From Phytophthora hibernalis (Eukaryota; Oomycota; Peronosporomycetes; Peronosporales; Peronosporaceae), in the NCBI GenBank assembly GCA_012656075.1, contig JAAKBF010000202.1:372001-436000 (forward strand): a DNA stretch of 64,000 nucleotides, read 5' to 3'. Made by a program: the position numbers and the translations under genes. Positions 1 through 10,129 of this stretch are shown here, in pieces (within the stretch, counting starts at the first letter, position 1; each line of letters opens with the position of its first letter). Under the pieces are notes generated by a model that did no database searches, was not told the origin of the DNA, and worked only from the letters and a program-made list of their open reading frames with translations.

Positions 1-500
1 TTACCCTGTTAGAAGCGAGGATAGCGGCAAGAGCGCGATGTATTGCTCGCTCTGAGCAATTTATTCGTGAAAATGGAGTGCGTTTTCGGTCTTCGGAAGT
101 GGAAAATGCTACCGTGGGGCTGAGTGGAGACAGCATTGAGTTTGAATTTAACGCCGACGCGGATGGTGCTGATGCTGCAGTGCAAACAGGTGGGGATGAA
201 TTTCCTGTTGAAGCAGATGTGGAGAGCGCGGCAGTGCAGCTCGGAGGAGAAGGACTTGATGATGAAGTCGATCAAGTAGACGGCACGCTGGAGAACAATG
301 CTATTTCGGCCTTGTGTGATATGGCTTTTGTAACTTTTGCACAGTTGCATGGAGTGACACAATGTAGTATGGGGCCGAGTGAAGATGACTCTGCTCACGA
401 TGAAGTTGAGGAGAGTAAAATGGAAGCTGAACAGACTGAATTTGACCAAGGTGGGGACGTGGATAGTGACGATGAAGTTGCTGTAGACTACAGGCTGTAG
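1..500 (+). CDS. 3' end of an acidic unknown protein (partial, probably transposon-derived)
   Basis: An open frame enters from the window edge at base 3 and runs to a TAG at 498-500. The visible 165 or so residues are very rich in Asp, Glu, Val and Ala and contain repeated GG-DE type stretches, with one hydrophobic patch near ALCDMAFVTFAQLHGV. No domain is recognisable. The next 2 kb are decayed coding scraps and palindromic repeats, so this is most simply the tail of a mobile-element gene; that is inference. The start lies outside the window. Confidence 0.4.
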   Translation, partial: TLLEARIAARARCIARSEQFIRENGVRFRSSEVENATVGLSGDSIEFEFNADADGADAAVQTGGDEFPVEADVESAAVQLGGEGLDDEVDQVDGTLENNAISALCDMAFVTFAQLHGVTQCSMGPSEDDSAHDEVEESKMEAEQTEFDQGGDVDSDDEVAVDYRL

Positions 501-743
501 TCTCTAATTCTCGTTCTGGAGAGATGGAATCAAAATTGCGCGCGTTCGCAGTCAACTTACTGAAAACACTCGCAGGTCCTAATATATTAGCTGTGCGTGT
601 AAATTCTATGATGCGAGATCATGTGAACAGATCACGAACTCCGTCCACTTTTTGGTTTGAGATTCCAATGTGCTATTTGGTGGGTCTGGCGCCAATCACT
701 AAATACACGAGGGGGTTACGTTTTACCGACGCTGCGAGGTGGC

Positions 744-1030
744 TGTATATGGAACGAAGGGTCATTCACTAAATGATTCTGTCGACTCAACCTTGTGCAA
801 GTATGGTTTCACTACCCAAGTAGTGAAACCATACCCAAATATTCAACCTTGTGCAAGTATGCACAAGGTACATACTTGCACAAGGTTGAGTCGACAGAAT
901 CATTTAGTGAATTAATATTTATGGTTTCACTACCAAGTACTCAACCTTGTGCAAGTATGCACAAGGTACATACTGCACAAGGTTGAGTCGACAGAATCAT
1001 TTAGTGAATGACCCCTTCGTTCCATATACA
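744..1030. repeat. Nested inverted repeat (MITE-like palindromic element)
   Basis: The outer arms, 744 to about 805 and about 968 to 1,030, are near-perfect reverse complements (about 60 bp) with two single-base indels. They carry the core GTCATTCACTAAATGATTC. Inside are a smaller palindrome around 803-832 (ATGGTTTCACTAC and its complement) and a second copy of the GTGCAAGTATGCACAAGG palindrome (about 850-885 and 945-975). The pattern looks like repeated self-duplication of a hairpin-forming element. No transposase is encoded. Confidence 0.75.
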
Positions 1031-1117
1031 GGAAGTCAAGATCCGTAAGTATGAGTGAAATCCCACACAAATACAGAGTGTGGGATTTCACTAGTGTACT
1101 TACGGATCTTGACTTCC
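1031..1117. repeat. 87-bp foldback (hairpin) element
   Basis: The 21-bp arms GGAAGTCAAGATCCGTAAGT(A) at 1,031-1,051 and its exact complement ending at 1,117 enclose a second nested stem, GTGAAATCCCACAC with GTGTGGGATTTCAC. It directly abuts the preceding inverted repeat. It could form an almost complete cruciform or hairpin. Whether it is a separate element or part of one composite cannot be decided from one copy. Confidence 0.75.
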
Positions 1118-1304
1118 TGATGACGATTTGGACGCGGAATTGAAATGGGCCATGATCAACATTCCACCAGCCATGTTGCAACTTTTGACTAGTGAGAATT
1201 TGCTCGAAACCAGTTCCAGGACAATAATTTACGGTATACATGGCACGCGTCTACACTTCATAACCCAACTCATCGGTCCAACAGGACCGAGCTTCGAGAA
1301 TTAG

Positions 1305-2510
1305 TAATTGACAACGGTCGAGGGTCGGTATCGGAATCGTGGAAGCTTTCATTGGCGTCCATAGCTCAGCATTTCAATTCTAGGATTCTCGACGAGGCGG
1401 AGACTACAGAAGTAATTGCTGATTTTGAGAGATTGATGGAAATTGAATGGTTCCGAAAGGTTCAAAAGCAAGGAGGAAGAGATCCGAGCGAACCTGGATA
1501 TTGAAATTGGGGCCCTGGCAGGGAACTAGACCCTTTTTGCTCTTGTGTGGATGCAGGCTACCTAGGCACATTAGTTCTGTCGGGACTGTCGTTTGAAGCT
1601 GCATTACGTCTGCTGGGGTTCCTGTAGCGAGTGTTCGCTCTTGAGGAAAGGTGAAGATGATGAGAGGGGAGACGACATGAAACACGAAAGAGAAGAGTGT
1701 GTACCGAGAGAGAAGACACGACCGGTGAGCGCGCTCATGATGCCTCCAATTCAAGGGGTAATGCGAGGCAAACATCATGAAGCGATGCTATCAACGCCGG
1801 CGGCAATCGCGAGTATCCGAGGAGGAAGATCTGCGAGGCACAGTAATGACGGTCGGAAGTTGCTGCTGAACATGCCAAGAAAGAGATGAAACGACGAACG
1901 AGTGCGGTGGTGGAGGTGGTTCAGGCAGGCCGTCGAGGATGGGCTGCTTTGCCACACGATTGAAGACTCCAACACTGCTGCACCGCTTACTTTATGTGAG
2001 ATTATCCTAGATGTAGAAGTAAAACACGCAATGAAATCCTGGTGAGTGCATCTGCTCGCGTGGCAGGTCAAGCTGCCATCTCTCCTGTTACATATCGGTT
2101 TAGCTTAGGATAACAAGCACCTTTACAGACGGTTGCGCCTTTTAGAAAATGGTGGTAATATGAGCACCTTTAGAGAATGCAATAAAAGGCGCATTACAAC
2201 AGAAAATAATCGGATTGCCGCCCGCGCGCGAGACCACGAGAGAACAGAGAGATACAATGCTGAACGGGCTCAAATCGTTGCTTCTGGTATTATTGAAGCA
2301 GAAAACCGTCGCACTAACAGAGTTGGACGACAATCACAGATTAAATGCTCGACAGGCGCGAGAAACGGAAACGATTGCAAGAGGAGGCAGAAACTCGAAT
2401 TGAGTTTGGTACAGTCCCTCGGCGTCGGCCTCGTCATCATGGTGCGTTTAAGATGCTGCCCAGATAGGCTTCAATTTGTTTCGACGTCAACGTTTTGTGT
2501 ATTGTGATAT
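1305..2510 (+). pseudogene. Decayed coding scraps, probably transposon-derived
   Basis: Two stretches read like protein. The first is about 1,306-1,504 (WKLSLASIAQHFNSRI...ending PSEPGY and TGA). The second is about 2,150-2,400, where a charged Arg/Glu-rich frame starts near 2,161 (MSTFRECNKRRITTENNRI) and shifts frame near 2,340. Neither resembles a family I can name with confidence. The intervening sequence carries only short overlapping frames. The context on both sides is transposon debris. Confidence 0.3.
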
Positions 2511-3351
2511 TGTCAGGCTTTGACCGAAGTGACGTGTCGGTTCGTTCGTCTTCCTAGCCTGAAGTCTCCTACTATACTTTGCGTACAATGGGCTCCGATA
2601 CATTCTTGATAAATTCAGGACAGCTTATTTCAATCCTCCGATATTTCTTATAGATTGTTTTGGCGTTGGGAGCTAAATGCAATTCTTGGGATGAGTTTTG
2701 AGACTATCGCACACGTTTTTTAAGTGCAATTAGTATTTCGATGATAAACCCCACTTAAAAAAGGACTTGGCTGCCACTGACACTGAGCGGGGGAGGACTT
2801 GGCTGCCACTGACACTGAGCGGGATGTCCCGAGTCAGAACGGTGGCAACCGTCTTGGCTCGGAAGCAATCCGGCTGGACGGGATTGCTGCTCAACTTCGT
2901 GCTGAGCAGCAACGTGAGGATGAGCTGGCTGCCCTGTTGCAGCTACGGAGGGATGGTCGCCCGGTGACGCAACTCTAGCATTTGGTTCAGTTTGGTGGGA
3001 CCCTGGGATTGGTGGGACCAGGGCCCCCATATTTCGAATAGCGGCAAGCGGCGTGGAAGATCGAGGAGCAACGACGTTGTGGCGCTGCAAGGACGGAAGG
3101 CATGACTGTGAAGGAGGACCAGGACAAGGACAAGGAGGGTGTCGCGGTGGCACGGCAGGATGGCAACGGATCGGTAAGTCAGGAAGTAGGAGGGGCGGCC
3201 GCACGGCACGCCCCGAGTTCGAGCAGGAGCTCAGTCGTGAAAAGCCTTGGAACCAGCAAGTTAATATCTTTTGTATTGATTTGGTGTTGTTATTGATCTA
3301 CTCTCCTAGAACGCACCTGCCTGCCATACGCGTCGAGGTCCGTCCTAAATC
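2511..3351. other. Non-coding stretch with a 32-bp tandem duplication
   Basis: No convincing gene is visible. At 2,762-2,823 the unit GGACTTGGCTGCCACTGACA plus 12 more bases occurs twice in tandem with a 32-bp period. The rest, to the start of the Gypsy gag frame at 3,352, is moderately GC-rich. It may include the leader of that retroelement, but no LTR pair or primer-binding site could be confirmed. Confidence 0.5.
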
Positions 3352-6300
3352 ATGTCGGCTCGCGACAGCTTGGTGGAGAAGCAGGGTACAGTCTTCGGCG
3401 TGCAGCAGTGTGCCCTGAGGTAGATTCTGGAGCACGGAATTGTGACAGCTTTGATTGCAGTGCGCGTACGCTTGGCAACGGCCCCGCACGTAGTCGGCCT
3501 CGCAAGGAACCGAGTTGGAGGCCGCGTCACATTCGAAGTTGGACAAGCATCCGTGCTTGGAAGGCCATTGAGAACGGTCTCGGTGTAGCGTCGCCAGGGA
3601 ACGGGCGAAGAACGGTAGAAGGCGTGCAAGGAACGGAAGCGCGATCTTCTAGTGGACTGTGAGAGCCGGGCGTCTGAGGATCAAGCAGCGCAGCCTACGG
3701 TTGGTGAATTGGAACGTCCGGCGGACGAACTTGAAGTGTCGACGGTTGAGTGACTAGCAGCGCGTCGAGCTACGGAAATTGGGTGCACGGTGGACCTAGG
3801 AAACGGTTAGCACAACTGGAAAATGCTGCGGCAGGACGATGCGCGCGATGATGGAAATGGAGATGGCACGGAACGCCTAGGTGGCGACCGTGAAGTGGAT
3901 CAAGGTGACCCAGCTACTGGTGTAGTACGGTCTGAAGTGGAGCGGCTGGAGTCCGAAGAGCGTCGCCGGACCAGTCGAAGGCCAGCGAGCCTAGAAGAAG
4001 GAACTCGTTCGAGATCAAGAGCGAGCAGTCGTCGCGGTAGTGTAAGTGGGCGGTCGGTTCAGGCCACCACGACGCACGGTCGCGTGACGTTGCAAGGCGA
4101 AGTGATGAGGGAACTGTGGCATCAGTATGAAGATGAGTCTAAAGCCACAGAAGGAGACGAGCCCGCCGAGGATGCAAGCGAGCACGCCGGGGATATGAGT
4201 GATCACGGTACTAGATCGGAAGTGTCTTCCCGACCTCGGTCTCGACACTGTTCCGTGCATCATCAACAACGGGACGAGCAGAGCCAACACGGTGAACCGC
4301 GAGAAGAGACGGTGGCGGAAGGATACGCCACTGACTATGAAGGAGGCTACGGAGGATACGGAGGAGTGCCGGCTTCGTACTATGCCCCGTACACTGGTGC
4401 GTATGCCTATCCGTTTCCAGCCCCAACTCCACCAGAACCGGTCAAGGAGGCTCCCAAACGGTCTCCTAGTGGGTTTATTGCTCTGTATACCGGACCAGAA
4501 ACACGTCGAGTGGCGCAACAATCGGTCGGATGGGACTGGGATGTGAAGCGTGAACCTGTCACGGTCCCTTATGCTCAGGAACGGAGCGGCACGATGCCTC
4601 CGGTTCCGTATATGCCATATTATCCGGGTATTGGTCCGTATGGTACGCCTGGATGGTTACAGCGTCCATATCAAGGAGGTCCGCCTCCTCACGGAACGTC
4701 GAGGCCGACGGGAACTCCTGTGGTGACGCCTCGAGGTGCTCCTCCGGTGAGAAGAAGTGTGCCACCGACTGGACAGGCGACTACGACTAGAGGAACGGCT
4801 CCTCCTCCGAGAACGAGTGCTCCGCCTGCGCCTAGGAACAAACAGCCTGTACGTCAGAGGGCTCCTTCTGCGCCTCGGAACGGGCCTCCGCCTCCAGGAC
4901 CGCCCAGACATAATGTTCCGGCGCCTATACAGACTGGATTTGGAGTGGCTGGACCGGTGGCATCCGTCCGTACTTCTGAGTCTTTGCGACGTCAAGCCTG
5001 GTTTCGAACGCTTTGAAAGTGCATCCGATGTTCTACTCGGACACGACCACGGTTGAGAAATCACGTGACTTCTGGGAAGCATTCGAGTCTTACACCGAAG
5101 GACTACCAGAACGGTCAAGATTACTAGTGTTCCGTCAGAAGTTGAAGGGCAAGGAAGGTGAGCGTTGGTGGGGTAAGTCGAGTATCAACACCTACGACAC
5201 TCTGCGTACAAGGTTCCATAACCAACTCCCGAGCAGAACGGCTGATGAGCTGTGGGAGCGGTTGCATACGACGAAGCGTGAACATGGCAAATCAGTGGAA
5301 GAATGGGGTGACCGTGTCTCAGATCTGTGTGAAGCTCTGGACTATCCAGATCCACGGATGCGATATCAACTGTTCCGTCGCGCTTTAAGGAACAAGCGAC
5401 TACTGGCCACGGTCGACTCGAGCCCGGCTTGCGATATTCCTGCTACGTCTGAGTGGTTGATGTTCAAGGACATGCACCGTCCTATTGAGGAAGAGCACCA
5501 ATTTGAAGACGGAGCTCCGAAGCGTGGCAAGAAGGACAAAAGCCAATCGACTGTCGAGGAACTGTCCCAGAAGTGCAGTCGTTCATGACAAGACAGGAAC
5601 AGTGGCGGGAACAAATGGAGCAGGAGCGTTGGCAACCACCACGGTCTCCTCGCAACCGTACTCCTACCATTGTGTCCGTGCAGGACTTGCCTCCTTCACC
5701 GTCTAGTGGGAACCAAGGGAACAGACCACGTTTCCGTGGCATCAGCATGGCTGCGGACGACCGAACTCGAGAAGGAATAAGCGTGTGTGGACGTTGTGAC
5801 CGGAAAGGATGCAGTCGTTTAAACTGTCCTCGCCAGATGATGACTTGTCGGCGTTGTGGACGGCTCGGACACATCATGTCGGAGTGCGAGGAACCGTACC
5901 GTGGTAATGGGATGCAGAACGGTGGCCAAGGTGGACGGTCGCCTACTCGGAACTGTTTCCTCTGTGAAAACCTGGTCACATCGTTGCGAACTGTCCTGAG
6001 ATTGAGACTCTGCGGACTATGGCACGGTCTAGGAGAACCCACCGTTGCCACCGTCTCCTCGTCAATGACGGAGGCAGGAGGAAGGGAGGAGAGAGTCACT
6101 CCTTCCTCTGGTCTAGTGAATGACTCGTGTGGTGACCGTACCGTGAAGACTGGACGGACGATAATCAGGTATGAGGATGAATGGGAAAGAGGGAATTTCT
6201 GCAGGTCGACTCGGATGAAAGTGTTGACTTGGAGGTGAACCGAGATGGATTAAAGGAGCTTGCGGAAGATGATGAAGATGACTTGGATGACTGTCTCGCC

Positions 6301-7622
6301 GTGCTGGAGGACGCGGAGTTCATGGATTTAAACGGTGAGATGGAGTATGGTGACAACGAGGGTTTGGTTGAAGAGCCCATCGTTTGGGAAGACCAAGAAG
6401 TGGTGGCCAAACTGAACGGTCTGGAGATCGAAGAAAACAGCTTTGAAGCCTTTGAAAACGGTTTTGACGCTAAGAAGACGATCTCGAAGAAGAACTGCAG
6501 GAAGCAGAGGAAGTGCACGACCCAGTGGTTGTTTACGGCACGGTGGCCGACTCCAATCAGGAGGTCGTATCTGCAGAGCCGGAAGCTCAGAAGAAGGTCG
6601 CGTGATGGCAAGTATCCTACGCACGGCTGAGAGAGTTGCTGAATCGGTCTGGGTAGACGACGATGGTCTAGACAACCTGGACCTCGGTGAAACCGTCTTC
6701 CTAGGTTGGGAGAAACCGGCGGAGTATCCACCCGAACCTTCGAATGGAGAATTGGTGAACTTGGCTTCGGAAGTGGACAAGTCGGAGGACGTAGGAAAGG
6801 CAAAGACGGTACGGAGGATGTGGACAAAGCCGAAAAGGAAAACCCGTCGCCTCTCGCCCGATTATTCACGGATGATGAACTGGACGCATTGGAAAATCGT
6901 GTTCCGGGCCAAGAAGCAAGCGTGATTGCTAAGGAAGAAGTCGCTGTCGAAAAGGAGGAATATGACAAAGAATTCGAGGAACGGTTGTACCCGATGGACG
7001 AAGTGGAATTGAAGCGACGTGTGAAGCAGAACGCTGAGAACCAGAAGGAACCCACTCTGGAAGAGATGGCACAGTTCCTCGAACTGGATACGGATGTGTT
7101 AGCTCGGACAAAGGAAGCAACACCGGAGGGTACGAACACGCCCGAATATTGGCAGGATTGGTTCCGTGCCACGTTGGAGAATTCGGCAGAGGCAAAAGGG
7201 CGAACCGTGACTTCTCGACTACTGCGCCTGAACATGTGGCTAGTATGGTCAGGAAAGAACTGAGACCGTGACTAAAAGTGTAGAAGAGCGATTCCTGTGG
7301 ATATGGTGCTTGACGAATCTGAAAGTTCGAGTAGTGACTCTAGAGCAGAAAGCGAAAGCGATCCGAGACGGAATCTATCAAGCAGGTGGTTGAGGACGCT
7401 GACGCGATAGTGAAGGAAAATGTCGCGTTCTCATTTGCTCAAAGGACGGTCCGGCCAAAGGAAGCACGGACCATCGCCCGACTAGCCGTGTATCGGATGC
7501 TGAAAGAAGTCAAAGGGAAATGGACACGGAGGAAAAGCTGAAGGAGCTCGCACGCGAGGAGAATGAAGCAGCTAAGGTCCCTCCCTTGCGTGACAAAAGT
7601 CCTGAGTGGACTGGGAACGGCT
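3352..7622 (+). mobile_element. Gypsy-like retrotransposon fragment (Gag/nucleocapsid and downstream acidic region)
   Basis: The gag frame probably starts at ATG 3,352 (MSARDSLVEKQGTVFG). It continues through a Pro/Arg/Gly-rich frame (3,823-5,016) into a retrotransposon Gag core at about 5,013-5,500 (FWEAFESYTEGLP, LRTRFHNQLPSRTADELWER, YQLFRRAL). A CCHC zinc knuckle follows at about 5,830-5,880 (CRRCGRLGHIMSEC), preceded by a second Cys cluster (CGRCDRKGCSRLNC). An acidic region to about 7,263 and a further coding-like stretch to about 7,620 lack recognisable reverse-transcriptase motifs. Several frame changes are present, at least one of them a missing base (near 5,573). The element stops abruptly against an antisense Gypsy fragment at about 7,623. 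Family assignment rests on the Gag and zinc-knuckle order. Confidence 0.7.
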
Positions 7623-9220
7623 ACGTTATTATTTTGTTCCTGGCGTAGCCATTTAGCCGGTTCAGATAGTCGCAGACATGCTCCTTCTCTTCACGCTTCG
7701 CTGAGTAGTACCGTGTTTTCGCCGATTGATTAAATCGGGAACAGTAGTACTTGATGAACGCATCACTCAACAATTTCCACGTTCGTCTCGTCTTCCGCGG
7801 GAGTTGTCGGTACCAATGCAGGGCGCCATCTTGAGACTCAGCTCAAACGCCATGCACCATTCATTCGGTGGCGTGTGCGTTCCCTTCATCTCATAAATGA
7901 AGGCTCGGAGCCATTGCATTGACTTCTCACTCTTGTCTCGGAGGCCGAGTAGGGTTTGATGTTGCCCAACGGGAGGTGTGTGGCGATTTCAAGCCTCGGT
8001 GTGGAACTCTCGTTCTCCATCGAGCTGAGCTCACGGATTTGGCGTGCCCATTCTCCAGTCACGTCACCCCCTTGGTCTTCAACGTCGAACGAATCATCAT
8101 CCGAGGAGTCATCGTGCGTATCGAAGCGTCGGTCCGTCGTCCGACCTATACTTCGGCCCGCCGTCGGAGCGGTCCGCGTACCTTCGGAGCCTTTTGCCAA
8201 TCGCTCGGTACGGTCCGCTGACCTAGGCGTTACCATGTGCGAATCTTGAAAGTACGCCGACGCGGTTCCCTTCGCCGAGAACACCCCGTCCCGATGAACT
8301 TCTCTGGCTGGCGCCCAGGAGTTGTCGGTAGCGGGATTCTTGATGGATCCAGCCCCTCGGTCGTGCGTGATAGGCTAGTCGACGGTTGGAGCCCGGCTCA
8401 GGCACACCGAAAATCGTCCGAAGCTTCTGTTTCCACTTACGCAGCGAGAGCGCGGCATCTTCGATCGACCAACCTTGAAGGTCGATTTCGGTGGGTAGCG
8501 CTTGAGGCTCGCAACCCATAGCACGGAACAGTTGCACTGTGTCCTCGGCCACCTGCTGGATGCTCCACGATTCCACTGGGACGCCTAGTTCTGCCCCGAG
8601 TTCCATCCACACGGTCGAATTGACTTTGGCGCAAAGGCCCGCATCCACTTGCTCTTTGTCATCATCACCTCCATGCATCTTCCCAGAACCTTGTTGGCAG
8701 TCGGAGTGTCTCCATTAACTGGAGGCCGACTGCCGGTCGACCGAGAACTCGCGTCCTCGGCCATCGTCAGCGATCGGAGATCGCCGAGTCCATCTTCGTT
8801 GTCTTTGTGGGCTGGTTCAGGACAAGCCACTTCGTCCAACTCCTCGGTGAGGTTTCGCGCGAGCGACTCACCCCTCCGCTACGTCCTGCTGAGACGGTAG
8901 CGGCTTCCGAAACCTCGGACATCGCTGTCGCTTCTTCCAGGTATTCGTCTTCATCATCTTCTTTGGCTTCAGAGTCGTCCATCCGCACGTTGAAGCTGTC
9001 CGAACGCTCGTTGATCGACTCCAATATACTTGGGGTCGCGAGTGTTGGACCGGACCTCACCGAACCTTCGGTGCGCTCTCCGCTCGACTTCATCGGCGTT
9101 TCTGGTACCGCTGACTTCGCTCCTCTCGCCATCTTCTCTCTTCTTCTTCTCTTGTCTTCTCTCGAATGCTCGTTAGGGTAAGAACCAATATACAACCAAG
9201 ACACACAGAAAGTCACTCCC

Positions 9221-9240
9221 AATCCCGGGTCGCGGCACCA
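9221..9240 (-). promoter_or_regulatory. tRNA primer-binding site of the antisense Gypsy element
   Basis: The minus strand reads TGGTGCCGCGACCCGGGATT immediately after the LTR end. TGG followed by a GC-rich stretch is the normal form of a site complementary to a tRNA 3' end. Its position between LTR and gag supports the element's polarity. I did not identify which tRNA it matches. Confidence 0.75.
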
Positions 9241-9242
9241 GT

Positions 9243-10129
9243 TGTCGTGTAGGATCACGCAGAAATTCTCACTACCAAACGGTATGAGTCCCACCAACAA
9301 CACTCGCTTCCCTTGTCAGGTCAACGAACGTTGGATCAAACCTGAAGACCAGGAACGATCCCTTACGCCGGGTTGGATGTGAACCCTCTGTACACCTAGG
9401 TTGTATTAGGCCAACCCAATAACCTGCACCACTAGCCACGATCGAGGGCTAGTATGCAATATTGCGCTTTCGCGCGAACCCCGCAGTCCCTCAGAAGGAA
9501 GGGTACCGGCTGTCAAGCCTAATACGGGTTTGCCGAGGTAAAACCTCGGCGGGTAGTAAAATGTGTATGGAACACTCGGTCCCACTATAATATATGGTAA
9601 ACGACGCTTCTCGTCGCTCCCAACACTCGGCCACTCTAATCTCTTGGACTGACCAGCAACAAACCCTCGGTTCAATGTACCTTAGGCTCGCTGACCAGCA
9701 TCCCACAAGCCGAGCGTATCCAGACCCTAAGATAAGCTAGCTAGACTTACCGAAGACGGACTTGACCCTTGGTGAATTGGGGGAAGACTGCTGATTTATT
9801 TCTGTTGATCTACTGCTCTGAGAGCGTCTGTAGTCAATCCTATAGCTAGTCCTATACGTAAATACAAATATCCAGTGTGAACCGACCCCAGTATGTGATC
9901 CTGTACCCGGCTCTATAAGACCGAGGGTACGAAACTGAAATGGGTACAAACGAGGGTTCGTACCCTCGACCGGGAATTTATTATACCCGACCGAGGCCTC
10001 GGTCACTAAACTATCGTGGTCACTGTGGTGCGGGGAATGTAATCTGCCAATCAGGGCAGCCGGTCACTTTCCTTCAGCACGGGCAACCTTGCTGACTGGC
10101 GACCGAGCGCCCCAAAACTCAACACCACA
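9243..10129 (-). repeat. Long terminal repeat of the antisense Gypsy element
   Basis: The inner edge is fixed by the adjoining primer-binding site: on the minus strand the LTR ends ...CTACACGACA, followed by AC and the PBS. The outer edge is inferred at TGTGGTGTTGAGTTTTGGGG (10,129 downward), giving TG...CA ends and a length of 887 bp. The other LTR is absent from the window, so the outer edge and target-site duplication are unverified. Confidence 0.6.

Larger units (their letters stand above)
524..1304 (+). pseudogene. Unknown coding fragment split by palindromic insertions
   Basis: An ATG frame from 524 (MESKLRAFAVNLL) stays coding-like up to GLRFTDAARWLYMERR at about 760. It is then broken by the nested inverted repeat at 744-1,030 and the foldback at 1,031-1,117. 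A coding-like frame resumes at 1,119 (DDDLDAELKWAMINIPPAML) and ends at a TAG at 1,302-1,304. I do not recognise the family. Resumption of plausible protein immediately after the foldback suggests one ancestral reading frame interrupted by small elements, but a continuous parent was not available to prove it. Confidence 0.35.
7623..10129 (-). mobile_element. 5' portion of an antisense Gypsy retrotransposon (LTR, PBS, gag)
   Basis: Read on the minus strand this is the start of a Gypsy element: LTR (10,129-9,243), primer-binding site (9,240-9,221), and gag from ATG 9,132 (MARGAKSAVPETPMKSSG) to about 7,627. The Gag C-terminal half shows the retrotransposon Gag signature GALHWYRQLPRKTRR...LNRLNGYARN at about 7,830-7,630, read across frame breaks. 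Pol and the 3' LTR are missing. The element ends in the middle of gag at the junction with the sense-oriented Gypsy fragment. Confidence 0.75.

Noticed and set aside
744..1030. CRISPR-like array from the repeated GTGCAAGTATGCACAAGG units
   Set aside because: Units are palindromes inside larger inverted repeats, not regularly spaced direct repeats with unique spacers, and the DNA is eukaryotic.
6165..7235. A 356-residue Ser-rich open frame on the minus strand
   Set aside because: It is the complement of the acidic Glu/Asp-rich Gypsy region; Ser/Phe richness is what GAA/GAG codons give in reverse.
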